Shown: in pieces, positions 24,434 to 36,300 of the stretch
Position numbering within the stretch: the stretch's first letter is position 1
Layout: each line of letters starts with the position of its first letter
NCBI GenBank assembly: GCA_025506515.1
Contig: CM046457.1
Coordinates: forward strand, 1,973,501-2,037,500
Direction of reading: 5' to 3'
Source: Flaveria trinervia
Lineage: Eukaryota; Streptophyta; Magnoliopsida; Asterales; Asteraceae
DNA: 64,000 bases
The notes under the pieces: model-generated
Databases searched by the model: none
The model's input: only the letters and a program-made list of their open reading frames with translations
What the model was told of the DNA's origin: nothing
Program-made: the position numbers and the translations under genes

Positions 24434-25567
24434 CTAGCTGGAATGCCCGCGCGTTGCGGCGGTACGGTTGTTGCATGATTTTTTGGGAATTCGATTTTAG
24501 TCGGTATCGGCTTGGTGCGTTACACGTAAATTAAAAAATCAAAACATAATTATTGAAAAAATTGAATAAAAGAAAATAATTACGTATATTACAAAAGTCT
24601 TTAAGATAATTATATTATCCTAATAAGAATAAAATGTGGGTGGTATTTATAGTCGGAAATCACTTATTACCTAGATTTTAGAGATGTTTATTTTATGAAT
24701 GTAGGTTAGAGTTTTATGATCATCGGAGTTAGTTTTTGGTGATGATTTGCAGATACCGAAGAAAATTAATGGAGAAATTATCACCACAAATTATCATCTT
24801 GATTGTTATTGAGCTGTTAACAACTGATAAAGGAAAGGGGAAGAAAGATTATTGCTCAATCATATATATAAACGACATTGAAAGTAAATGATGATTTTGT
24901 GTTGATCACGTGTATATGTTTTAGCATTTGTATTATAAGTAATCATATATTATACTTTATTGTGAGTGCATAAATGAAATAAAATGATTAATTTTTTAAA
25001 ATTTAAGCATTACTTTTCATATGGGTGTCTTAATCCATATGTAAAATTATCATTCTATCATTCTCTCACTTTTATTGTAAAAAAATAAATAAATATTAAA
25101 ATTATTAAACTTATAATATGCCCCTAGAAAAATATTAGTATTATAGTTATTATAAATATGAAGAATATATAAGTTATATACTTAAATATTTAAATAGAAT
25201 AATATACTTAATTAAAATATTATTTAGTTATAATAATATAATTAGTAAATATAATTTAAATGTCAATTTATAGTATAATAAATAAAATAAAACTTAATGA
25301 AGTGAATTGAATAATATCATATTATTAAGTAATATATTAATAATGTTTATTAAATCTATGAAAGAGACAAGGGCAAAAATGTCAAGTTTTATTAAATTTA
25401 GTGGATAAATTTACCATATTACCCCTAAAATGTCTTAAAATTTTAATTAAATCGTTATTCTACCTCTTTTAAATGTGGTGCACTCATTTGTACATGTTGT
25501 TTTAAAACTTGTATTTTTGATAAAATTACATCTCTATCCAAATAAATGTATTATATAGTAGTATAAA
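24434..25567 (-). mobile_element. Non-autonomous Helitron, 1.13 kb
   Basis: On the minus strand the 3' end is a GC-rich hairpin (CCGCCGCAACGCGCGGGC), then ATTCCAG, then CTAG followed by T. The 5' end lies at 25567 (TTATACTACTATATAATAC, first bases mutated from TC). The 5' 320 bases or so match the Helitron at 41796-43212 almost base for base, which fixes both boundaries. It sits in TA-rich DNA, consistent with A/T target insertion. There is no coding capacity. Confidence 0.75.
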
Positions 25568-25578
25568 TATATATATAT

Positions 25579-26680
25579 AGCTAGTAGAATTTATCGCGCG
25601 TTGCAACGAAAATTCGGTCAGCATCAGTTCTCTTTATTGTGTTATTTGTATGGTACCATCACTCCAAGAATAGATAGAGAAAACCACAAAAATAAAATTA
25701 TGATATGCCAAAAGGATATTGATACATGTTTTGATGATGATAAATGATCATAATGATAACACATGCTATCTAGAGTCACCAAAATATAAAATTAGTCTAT
25801 GCATAAAGATGTTGTACCATAAGATTTAGCAATGGTAAATTAGTGGTAAAATGTAATAGTATATAATTGGAAACCAAATACGAACATTAGAGAATCTTTG
25901 TCGTAGGAGTCTAGTTGCCACCTATTATCTTTAGTCCAAGTGTTTTAGGTGAGTGTGGTATCGGTTACGTGCTAGAAATATAAAAATGATCGAATGGGTC
26001 AATTATCCGTATGTGATTCTTTAACCATTCAAAAAATAACATCTAGTTGTTGTGTAAATCGCAGAAAGGCGGATCCAAATTCCTTTATGGGTTTTAGTTT
26101 TTACTTTGTTTGACTTTATTTTTATTTATATTTTATTCTTTTTATTAATTTTGCTTTTTCTTTTTTTTTTCTTAATTATACTTTTTTATTTTATTTTTTT
26201 ATTTATTGATTAATTAACTAACTATAGTTATTTCTTTCTCTTGTATTTTATAATATAACATTCTCTTAAGTTTCAAATATACCAATACGACGAATTCATA
26301 TCATTTACGTTTCGACGTAAATACAACTAAAATGTGTCCGGCGAAATTTAATATATTTCACTTCTCTGATTTTTAAATTTGTCATCCTGTTTCTAAATGT
26401 TATTTTCATATAAAACTTAATGTTCTCTTAAACTCCATATATACCGTTCGTATATGGTGCTTTCCCAACATCTAGATATAAGTTTTATTAAAAATGAATG
26501 TAAGTCAAACATAATATTTATAATCACTTTTATTATAATTATATATGTATTCTGTAACGTTCATATATATTAGAAAAACGTAATAAATTTTTTTTCATGT
26601 ATTTATTTTTCTTTTATATTTCGATAAATTTTATTTCAAACTAAAGAATCCACAAAGTGTGAACGTAGGTTGCTATCTTA
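25579..26680 (-). mobile_element. Second Helitron, 3' end at 25579, other end uncertain
   Basis: Begins on the + strand with CTAG, then 'tagaatttatcgcgcgttgc', the reverse complement of a Helitron hairpin end. It lies only 11 bases from the neighbouring element. The interior has the 'tacgtttcgacgtaaata' motif also seen in the 5.6-6.5 kb Helitron-like block. The right limit is estimated from where similarity to PRX-C intron 1 (about 35505) resumes. Confidence 0.4.
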
Positions 26681-26818
26681 TATTAAAATCGACCGAGTGA
26701 GAATAGTAACTCCTTCATCATCTCTTTCATTCTTCTTTCTAATTCTTATAGAACAATACTCAAAAGACTCTATCAATTAGAATACGGGTAAAAACGTTAA
26801 AGCTAAAGGAAGCTAAGG

Positions 26819-27536
26819 TACGACTGACATAACAAATGATACACGATACGATAAGCCACGAACACAATAAGACACAAACATGATAAGGGCCGACACGAAC
26901 ACGACACGACACGACAACTAATTGTGTCATTTTTTTCCGGACACGAACACAAATCTGTTTAGAAATAAACTACACGATAAGACCTGTTAAGAAACACAAT
27001 AAAAATTACATGTTTAATGAAACAAAAATTGATTGAAGTCTACCAAACTCCAAATATACCATAATTTTTAGCATGACAATCTTAACATATTTAAAGCAAA
27101 AGTGAATAAAAAAATCTATTTTGACAAATAACATAGTTTTAAGAGGAAATATACGAGAGCTCAGACGGATGCTGAAGACTCGACCGGTGGTACTATGATA
27201 GTAGTATTCGATTGAAGCAGTTGGGAAAGCAATTAAGATTTAAATTAAACATGAAAAAATGACATATATATATATGTATGTATAAAAAATGACATATATA
27301 TATATATATATTATTTTAATAAGCTAAAAATATAAACAGATCTTAACATGTACGTTAACATGTTAACGTGTGTTTGATCTGTTAAGACACGATTTTTATT
27401 GTGTCTTTAACGTGTCCACCTACAAATGAAACGAAACCTGTTAAGCTCAGACACAAAACTATTAAGCTCAGACACGAAACATGTTAACTTCGTATCGTGT
27501 CGTGTTAACATGTTTGTATCAGAAATTGTCAGCCCT
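26819..27536. mobile_element. Non-autonomous hAT element, 718 bp
   Basis: Flanked by an 8-bp duplication with one mismatch (AGCTAAGG at 26811-26818, AGCTAAGA at 27537-27544). The ends are similar inverted repeats (left TACGACTGACATAACA, right complement AGGGCTGACAATTTC), followed on both sides by repeated ACACGA-type motifs. The flanks match uninterrupted sequence in PRX-C intron 1 (about 35500-35690), confirming insertion. Confidence 0.7.
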
Positions 27537-27544
27537 AGCTAAGA

Positions 27545-28720
27545 GTAACGTGATTAATAGTAGTTTTTTTATTTTTATATTAAAACTGTTTTACATATAT
27601 ACAAAACAAAACAAAATACATATATTTAAAGTCTGATACAACTAAAGAACACAAAAAAACTTTTAGCATGTACATGTGAAGCACTAGAAAGATACTTTGA
27701 AAAGTTTGATACAACTCAGTAAATTATATTAAGTATCAAATCTTCCTAAGTCCAAAATACCAAATCTTGTAAAGCCAATTATGAAGTCTTTCGAAACTTT
27801 ATAGACAAAGTTTTCTGAAACCAAAGACTGGTTTCTTCCGAAGACAGATAATACATATTTTTTTAGAATCACCTTTTAATAAAATCTGAACCACTTTTTG
27901 TTGTCATCTCTAAAGACTCACTAACTTATATGAGTTAGTGAAAAATCTAAACAAATGTAGATAACAAAATATATGTGTCCGAACTCTAATAAAACTAAAA
28001 TTAATATTACATAATCATGTTTATAAAATCCTATTTTTGAGTAGAAAACAATAAAATAATAAGAAAAATACAAAACCTCAAATGCAAAAAACTAATGTTA
28101 TATAAAAAATAAATAAATGATTTGGACAAATCAGAAAATAGTTAAAACTTAATTATGTATTTTCCTCGTTGATCTTTAGAGACAAAAAAAAAGCACATTG
28201 CCTTTAAGGTAAAAACACAATTTACAACCATCATAATCTTACATTGATTGAGTGTAGGGTTATCGTCCTCTAAAGTAAAATTTTAATGTGTTTTTCCAAC
28301 AATTTAAGTATATTTATAACTTTAATTCTCTTATGTATGCATTTAGGTTTGTTAATGTGTGTTTCATGTATATTTTCAAGTAAAACACCTAAAATGTGAA
28401 AAGTTGTAGACGCCTCATGATTGGTTGAAATGTTAATTATTAATTTTGTTATTTTTTAACTATTAAATGTTACGATACTTATCTTATCCTATCTAATCTA
28501 CATGACATTTTTTACAACTTATCATAAATGAGGTTTGAACCCATTGTCTTAATCACCAAAAAAAAATGTTTAGTTTAAATTTCATTTTTGTAACAAATAA
28601 CTTGTCGATCTTTTAAAGTATATATTAATCTCAACTCATATCCAGTACTTTAGTTTCTAACTAAATAGTGGTTTGACATATATGTTGGGAGGTTTAGAGC
28701 CATTTCTGATATTTACTAAA
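27545..28720. other. Paralogous flank left of Helitron 28721
   Basis: No gene. The left part matches PRX-C intron 1 ('ttttacatatataca', 'aaaacaaaata', near 35680). 28210-28715 matches 16050-16420 beside pseudogene 1. It looks like the remains of a further duplicated unit that has lost its exons. Confidence 0.5.
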
Positions 28721-28820
28721 CTAGATTTTCCCCTCTGCGCGTTGCGGCGGGGAATCAGCGGGTTATGTAGCCCATGGTTTACAAATATATTACAAAAGGA
28801 CTTGGCCTAAATGATAATAT

Positions 28821-29013
28821 CAAGGGCGGAGCATCATAGGGGCTGGGGGAGCCGCCCCCCCCTATTTTTCGTCCGTAGTGTTAAATTTTAGCCTGAAAGT
28901 ATAAATTTTTTGCCTTGTAATGTAAATTTTTATATAAATATTAAGTTCGCCACCCCTAAAAAAATTAATTTTGCCTTCGCCCCTCTTACGAAATAGTTCA
29001 AGCTCCGCCACTG
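28821..29013. mobile_element. Short hAT-like MITE, 193 bp, perfect 8-bp TSD
   Basis: GATAATAT occurs at 28813-28820 and 29014-29021. Terminal inverted repeats are CAAGGGCGGAGC and CAGTGGCGGAGC (complement). It includes a run of nine Cs. A diverged inverted copy lies at 18203-18369. Confidence 0.8.
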
Positions 29014-29621
29014 GATAATATTATACAACAACAGTTGCAATAGACCAAAAGAGTTGTTCAACTTTAAATGGTTAACTGGTCTATATTAGGTGGCTTAGTT
29101 ACAAATGAGGCTTGGTCTGGATTGTTTGGAAAAAGACTTCACAATATGAAAAGTCACAAATATGAAAAAAAAAAAAAAAAACAAATGCGAGACGGCCTCT
29201 GTCAAACTTGTGTTTATCTGTTGATGTCTCAGTTCAAAACTTTAGAAATTTGTCAATGTTGCTCTCTACCATGTTGGAGTACAATATTTACCTGTACAAT
29301 TAAACATAAAACTATTGTTTAAAAACCATTTAAATGTTGCTACTTTGCATATTTGTGTTAAGGCTCTTTGATCTTAAGTTGTGGTTTCTAATTGTAAATC
29401 AAGGTCATGGCCATAAGTAGAAGCAATAGTTAGTGGTAACCACTTTAAAACTTACCTGTATTTACCAATTGTACAATGATGTGCCAATAGCTTTGATCAC
29501 CTTTGACTTTTTCCAACTCCATCATCATTTATCACAACAAAGAAAACATAAGTCAGTATGATCATCTACTTTTTATTTAAGGGTTGTGTTATACAAATAT
29601 TTTTTTTTGTTATTTAAACAT

Positions 29622-29685
29622 TTTATTATCTCTATCTCTCTCAATGTATCTATATGTATGCATAGAGAGAGATAGAGATTATAAA
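29622..29685. repeat. Perfect-stem hairpin
   Basis: Arms of about 21 bases (29622-29642, 'ttattatctctatctctctc', and its complement at 29665-29685) separated by 22 bases, with at most one mismatch. It lies inside the Helitron, where a transcript would fold strongly. Confidence 0.75.
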
Positions 29686-29777
29686 ATAAATAAGGTGTAT
29701 ATATAACATACTCTTTTATTCAATTTCAAAACATCTAGCTGCTAACAACGCCATAACGTATAAATATTAGCTCTAAA

Positions 29778-29905
29778 CATCTTGAAAACCATAATTCATT
29801 AATTGAACCAATTAGGTAAAACCCTTTGAAAAAATATGTAAAAAAATCATCTTGAAAACCATAATTCATTAAATTGAAACAATTGGGGAAAACCTTTAGA
29901 AAAGA
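29778..29905. repeat. 70-bp direct duplication
   Basis: 'catcttgaaaaccataattc' begins at 29778 and 29848; both copies continue through 'caatt.gg..aaaacc'. This duplication creates a misleading short open frame on the minus strand. Confidence 0.8.
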
Positions 29906-30449
29906 TAAAAAACTAGCATGGCCACAGGTTGTGCTCCGGTTACATAACAAACAAAGAGTGTAAAGTGTTTTATGTACATTCTGGTTCAAAAGGTTACCAA
30001 CCATGGACATGATTTCTCAAAATGTTACCACGTGCCAGATTATACTATTAACTAACTTTAAACAAATTATGACATATTTTGATCTAAAATGTTGAATAGT
30101 TGTAGTTTTGATGGCCTAAAGTATAGCAAATGTTTGCGGACAAAGCCATTAGTGTCAAACCAAAAAGGTTGCCAATCCGGATCTGCACAACAAAAGAAGT
30201 AATATAGTAACATGTGCGTGTGAATCAAATAAGCAATTACATGTTTACATATGAAGTTAATCTAAGGTCTTAATTCTCCTATGAATACAATAACAAAACC
30301 ATTTGTCAAGATTGCAATTTTTAAAGTTTTGATCAAACCCACTTGTCGAATTCATGTGACACTATTATTAAATGAGTATATAGGACTCCTCACAACTAAT
30401 ATATGAAAATTCTTTAAAATTCTCTTTTCAATTAATATGTTATGTCAAG

Positions 30450-32132
30450 TTACATCAAAATAGAAGGTAGACGGGCAACAAGCTGCGCCGCCACCCCTTT
30501 CTGAATAGCAAATCCTAACCTTCCAAAAACAAATCCTTGCCTCCCCGGGGTTGAGCAATGGTTGTCTATGACCCGTTGGACCCTGGTCAAAAAGTTGATA
30601 GCTTCTGGCGCTAGGGAGCCAAATGTATCAAAGGCAAAGGGAACAAAAGCGTGCTGGTTCTCTGCGCAAGCTTTAGCATGTTTATCCACTTTCTTTGATT
30701 CTGCCTTTCTTGCTGCTTGACCAGCTACAAAACCGTTTTCCCGTAAACCAACCAAAGGGGAAACCCCTGTGAGGTCCACACACGCATGTTTGCCCCCAGC
30801 CCAGCCAAAGACGAGCAGATCCGCTGGTCGCAAAGTAGACCTCCCCTCCATAGGGTCCGTGAGGAAATTCACAGGGGCTTCTTTCTTAGCAGAAATCCCA
30901 GCCCTTCTTAGGATGTCCCCCAAAACATCTCGTACCCAGTCATGCCGATATTTGAACCCAGGTAGCTCTTTACAGTGAAGGGCGTGCTCCCCATATTTAT
31001 CCATGCAAGCTTTACGACATATCGGACATGTTTCATCTTCCGGGTACATAGGGATCATCAACCGGTATTTGAGAATTGCTCTATATTCTACTGGAGACAT
31101 GCACTGTCCCAACCCTTCAATCGGGATAACGGTCAAAAAGTCCTGAGCATGGGGGCCCTTCAGGCACTCAAACACCGCCTTTTGGCGGGATGACAAAGAA
31201 AAAACTTCTCCCAGGCTTTGAGCGATTTTGCTAAACAGAGCATTCGCCAAAGTTGTTTGTGGCTTCGAGGGGGCGGTGTCCTTATTAGAGAAACCGCCAA
31301 TATCCAAGTCTGGGAGAAGGACATATAAGCGTTCGAGCGCCTGCTGATAGTCCGGGTCAAGCCCGAAGACCCCACTGTTTCGAAGGATATGATCTTGTAG
31401 TTCCAAAGACTGAGCTCTAGAGGCCACAAAAGCATAAGCCCCAACATCTCGAGCTGAAAGGAGTCCCAAACCACCGAGACGCATTGGCAAAGATGCCAAA
31501 CGCCATTGGAGATCACCAAAAAAAGGGCCACCACCCACGACTATGTCTTCTATAGCCTCCCTGAGACCATCATCGAACCGAGATACCGCATCCTCCATCA
31601 AATGGGGTTGACAAGTGCGCAACCCAAAAAGTAACTTAGCAACTCCCATGCACGACCTTAACAAAAGTAGTTCACATTGGGGATTCTTAAGGCAGGGCAA
31701 GAGTTTCATGAGGTCAACCGCTCCCGAGGCCCGCCGCCCAGCCAACTCCTCAATAAAGCTAGGATCACGGCTAACAGCTCCACCAAGGAGCTTAACCCCC
31801 CTCTCTGGTCTACCAATCCCTCTCGGGAAAAGTCCGTCCTGAACTTTACGCCCATCGCATGTCGGCCAAAAAACCTCTGTTTTCTTAATGTTGAGATAAA
31901 GCCCCAGAGATGGCCCTTCCACGTTGATGATGTCTAAGGCCTGAGCAACCTCAGATGCGTTGCCGATAATCGTTCCATCATCCAAATACCAAGCATGAAA
32001 CAAAAGGTTACAACGGTTCTGGACCCGAAGAATAAGGGGGTGTAAGGCAAGGGCAAAGAGAAGGGGCCCTAAGGGATCTACAATTAATATACAATTAATA
32101 TTATGAGAACCCACAACAAAAATTATGAACAA
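30450..32132 (-). CDS. 5'-truncated reverse transcriptase with C-terminal zinc-knuckle/endonuclease-like region
   Basis: A 560-codon frame ending at TAA/TGA-side position 30450. Recognisable homology starts abruptly at DPLGPLLFALALHP (about residue 19, base 32078); the residues before it look like chance translation. The catalytic motif YLDDG is at residues 49-53. Farther on come a Cys/His cluster CPIC (369-372) with GEHALHC (381-387), and RPAD (435-438) with D453 in VDLTGVSP. That order resembles the CCHC plus (R/K)PD..D arrangement of restriction-like endonuclease non-LTR elements such as R2, which is unusual for plant LINEs. The N-terminal fingers and part of the palm are missing, so polymerase function is unlikely. 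The frame is nevertheless free of stops and markedly richer in GC than its surroundings, suggesting recent arrival or constraint. A related multicopy family occurs in composite plants, from memory only. Confidence 0.7.
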   Translation of the reverse strand: MFIIFVVGSHNINCILIVDPLGPLLFALALHPLILRVQNRCNLLFHAWYLDDGTIIGNASEVAQALDIINVEGPSLGLYLNIKKTEVFWPTCDGRKVQDGLFPRGIGRPERGVKLLGGAVSRDPSFIEELAGRRASGAVDLMKLLPCLKNPQCELLLLRSCMGVAKLLFGLRTCQPHLMEDAVSRFDDGLREAIEDIVVGGGPFFGDLQWRLASLPMRLGGLGLLSARDVGAYAFVASRAQSLELQDHILRNSGVFGLDPDYQQALERLYVLLPDLDIGGFSNKDTAPSKPQTTLANALFSKIAQSLGEVFSLSSRQKAVFECLKGPHAQDFLTVIPIEGLGQCMSPVEYRAILKYRLMIPMYPEDETCPICRKACMDKYGEHALHCKELPGFKYRHDWVRDVLGDILRRAGISAKKEAPVNFLTDPMEGRSTLRPADLLVFGWAGGKHACVDLTGVSPLVGLRENGFVAGQAARKAESKKVDKHAKACAENQHAFVPFAFDTFGSLAPEAINFLTRVQRVIDNHCSTPGRQGFVFGRLGFAIQKGVAAQLVARLPSILM

Positions 32133-32274
32133 CCAATTACATAGATGGAAACATGAATCAACCTGGGTAAATCATATACCAAGAATAGTGGTATTGGAAA
32201 TCAATAATCAATTAAATATATACCTATTTCTTTCACAAATCTGGTTTCACCATCTAATAATCAAATACATAAAT

Positions 32275-32362
32275 AGTTATCACAGAATATTGTCTTACAA
32301 ATTCAATAGAAATCATAAGTTATCACAGAATATTGTCTTACAAATTCAATAGAAATCATAAA
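32275..32362. repeat. 44-bp perfect tandem duplication
   Basis: 'agttatcacagaatattgtc' with the rest of its unit begins at 32275 and is repeated from 32319 without visible difference, so the event is recent. Confidence 0.85.
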
Positions 32363-32627
32363 CTACATGTGTTTAAAGGTAGAAATTCTATTTTTAATTG
32401 AAACCAACGTGCTGTATATGAACCCTTAGGTTGTTATAAAAATCATAGACTACTTGTGCCTAAGATAAAGTTATGTTTATAAGATCTTTCTCTCTCGGCA
32501 TCTCTTTTTCTTTATTCTTTGAATTGCGAATTGCTTAAAAAAGATGGATTTGAAGACAAACCCTGGGGCCGTAGATTCACTAATTGGACGGCTGTGATTT
32601 CGATTGTTAATCTGCTTTAATAATAGA

Positions 32628-33350
32628 GTAATAATAATATAATTCTTTTATAAAATACATCTAGTTACATTATTCAGTGTCCATTAAAGTGGTGTTGAGA
32701 CTTTAGAATAAGGTTGTGAAATTTCATATTAACCCAACAGGTTTGCAAGTTGAGTGACCAATATATTTTAAGTCATGAGGTGTTTTGGCCGAAAGTTAAA
32801 ACTTAAAAAGAGAAATAAACATAAGATTTTTATAGCTAAACATGATTGGTTTTTATAATATTGTATTTTATGGTGTTAAACACTAAATATAAAGACTACT
32901 ATTTGAAAGAAAAATATATAAAAATAATAATATCTAGTTAAATGGGTTGTATCCTTGTTGACTATTAGTTTTTATATTGTGTTCGGGTTCATATGTTTTA
33001 ATATGTTTTAGTTAAGATTCATACCAGGTTGAAGCTGTCAACTTGTAAACACGACCCTTTTATCATCTCTGTTCAAAATGTGGTACCTTGTATCTAACTT
33101 TAGGGAAGGGAATTCCCTAGCTTAGTCCATGGTTCGGTTATAAGAAAGTCGGTTAAATATATAATTTATAAAGTGATTATTTAATTTTTATAAGCACATA
33201 AACTAGCCATAAAAAGATGACGTAAGCTTTTATTGGTATACAAGAGACTAGATATACATATGAGCACATAAACACAATCACTCTGAAACATCGTTTCATA
33301 AGATCTTACATATTATTTTGACAAAATGATTCACAAACACAAGATCATGA
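32628..33350. other. 3' flank of PRX-C
   Basis: No gene. Aligns with the flank of pseudogene 2 (16420-17400). The final 100 bases are the conserved peroxidase 3' UTR segment. Confidence 0.6.
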
Positions 33351-36300
33351 CTAATAAGATGCCAACTTTTCGTCTTGATCGTTTTCCATGTTTGGTAAAA
33401 TGAACAGGTCGTTTGAGTTTCTACGTGAGCAATTTGCACGTATTTCCCCTTGTGTTCCTGTCAACACATTTAGCTCGCTCATCTTTATCATTGCACTCAC
33501 AAAGTTTTGATAAAATAATGTTTGGTTAATTGCAAAGTTTGTGACAATGTTTCGAGTCCTGCTATCTGTGTACAAGTCTTGGTCTGAAGTGAAAAGCCCT
33601 TGACGGTTCATGAGATCAACATAATATCTATTGTCAAAAACATTAGGAGATCGAATGTCCATGAAAGTAGTGTTTGTGGAGTTAACAGTGGGGCATGTTG
33701 TTCTTAGATTGTTGAAAAAGGTTTGATCCATGGTTGGGTCTCGATTTGGGTAGAGACGAGAAGTAAAAGAGGTACAATGGGCTATCCCGATGGTGTGGCC
33801 GCCAGAGAGTGCTACTACATCAGTGGGAGTGAACCCCTTTTGACCAAGGGATCTCAATATGGTAGTCGTGTTCGCAAAGGGTGGAGGAAGGTTTTCTAAC
33901 GTTATGTTTACTGTTGCAAAGGTAAGTCCATCACGTCTTCCCAAGGGTATGCGGTAGTTAGGACCACCTGACTACATGGTTTACAAGTTAGTAAATCAAT
34001 AAATTGATTAGTTTTAATGTCACTTTATGCAGGTATACATTGAAGAGTTGATATCATGGCATACCTATAGGTTTTTTACATGATTATTTAGTATCTGGTA
34101 CTTGTTTTACGTGTAATAATTAAACACCAACTCAGATTCATCATACATTCTTAAAAAGTAAACTTATAATTATAGCATGGGTACGTCTTCGGTTGATGAT
34201 TGGGTTTAAAGATCTTACCAGAAATACTGAGTCACGAGCAGCAAGAGCTGTAATATCAGAACACGAGACTATTCGACCACACGCATTGTGAACAAGCCTG
34301 CGAAGATTTTCAATGATCACGAATGCTTGCGCTCTCAAACTCAAGTTTGGTGGGGCATCCTTTTCACTTGGTCCGCTCGCAGACCCATCAAGCAACACCG
34401 AACCATCACAACCCTATCACAAATAAAATAAAGTTAATTATATGAATCTTCATTTTAAAAAATATTATTTAATTACATCACGTTTGATAAATAAAACAAT
34501 AAATTCAAAAATAAAAAATTTAAGTTTGTCTACGATGATATTTTCGACCTCTTTTAGTTTCCATCTTATTTTGGCCTTTTTCAAATATGATATATTTTAT
34601 ACTTTTTATCATTAAACCTGTTTGTATTTACTTAGGTTTTATTGAACGTGTGTAATTTGTGATTTTACATGAATGTTCTTCATGTGGTTTTATAATAAGG
34701 TTTGTCGAGTAATTCATTATGCGCATGTATTATAAGTTACTCTCATTCGTTATACAGTTTATTATTAAAATTTATAAACTCTTTTTGAAAAGAACTTATA
34801 TTTATAATTATTTTTATGATGACATGTATTTTCCACCCATTACAAATGCAAATGATTTAACTACTCCAAACCATATTTAGTCAAAGTGCTCGAAGAAACA
34901 TATTTATTAAATATATTATTAAATATGACAAAATTCGGTAGCTTTTTATTGGTCACCGACCTTTGAAATTAAGGTATAGTAATGTTAAATTTGATTTCTA
35001 TACATCTAACTAAAATTAAATTATTATTGAAAGATTAACGGGCAGCATAGAAGTAATAGCTTGAGTCCCACAGGCAAAGATTAGGGTTCGAATCTTGATT
35101 TCATGAGTTTTATGTCTCTAATCTACTTAAATGTTACATATCCGACTTAGGTTGTGTTTTACATGTTCTCTTAGAGGGTTATGGCCAACACATAAGTTTT
35201 GAGCGAATTTGCACGGCATCCAGAACCCTATGACTAAAGCAAGGCATGTAAAACTTATGCGCTCAAAACTTAACCAATTTATCACTCAAAGATCAATATC
35301 ACGTGTTTTTGTATCTATATTTCAATATAAATTTAATTTAAAACTAAGCATTGCGATCACAAACTTAAACTACTAGTTTATATTGATACTGATTACACGA
35401 ACTTAACCTACTAGTTTATATTAAAATTGATTAGTTATGAATGTCTATATTCTCCGTTTATTAGAATTTAGATGTGATTAAAACAGTAATTAATTTCTCA
35501 TGTATTACCATCTCTTTCCTTTTTTTTCTTTTTTATTTACAGAACAATAGACTGGTATCGTCAGAGAAAAGATAAGAATTAATATGGGTATTAAAAACGT
35601 TAATGCTCAATGAAGACAGGGATTAACGTAATTAACAATAGTTGCATTGTTTTAATATTATTAACGTTTTACATATATATAAACACAGTAAAACAAAATA
35701 TAAACAACGATCAACTTCGGTTCACTGATTAATGTGTGTATGAGATTACCCTCGGATGTGGGTCACATCAAATATAATATACTAGTTTTAATAAACTCGT
35801 ATATTACACAGTTTGAATATAAAAATATTAAATAAAATAAAAATATTAATTAAAAAACCTTATAATAAGTCATGATATGATTTGAATTACGTATGAGTAA
35901 TAAGTATAAGTAATAAAATAATAATACATGCGTTTAACTTTTTTTCAAAGATAAATTAATATTTTGTTTCAAAATAATGTTTTTGAAATTTTTCATTTTT
36001 AAAAATTTTCTTACTATAGCTCCCTATTTTAATTATTTTTTTATAAAAAGTTCACTTAAAAACCCATTTTAAAATATTACGTAAAAATAGTTTGATTTTT
36101 TAAAATAACATTAATAAAAAAAATCTTTTTATTAATTTATTAAAAAATTAATTAGAATATAAAAATAAATAAATAAATAATATTATTAGTGATTAATGTA
36201 GTCATTTAATATAATAACAAAAGCAGAAAAAATTTAATAAAAATAAATATAATGATAACACGTGTCATTATTATTTATTCTTTTATTAATGTAAAAAGAT

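Larger units (their letters stand above)
28721..32627 (-). mobile_element. Probable Helitron, 3.9 kb, carrying reverse-transcriptase sequence
   Basis: On the minus strand the 3' end reads CCGCCGCAACGCGCAGAGGG, then AAAAT, then CTAG followed by T. The paralogous site near 16420 lacks the whole block: 'gagcccttta...taatata-acttcttttataaaa' there corresponds to sequence split between 28715 and 32628 here. The 5' end near 32627 (TCTATTATTAAAG on the minus strand) is Helitron-like but not followed by the ideal T. It contains a small hAT MITE, a hairpin, two short tandem duplications and the reverse-transcriptase frame. Confidence 0.6.

Noticed and set aside
29068..29322. 84-codon frame with several cysteines
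   Set aside because: Contains a poly-A-derived lysine run and has no recognisable domain. Could be a captured fragment but not supportable.
29735..30010. 91-codon minus-strand frame
   Set aside because: Built on a 70-bp direct duplication that does not keep frame.
30769..31937. Several + strand frames of 69-86 codons
   Set aside because: Antisense shadows of the GC-rich reverse-transcriptase frame.
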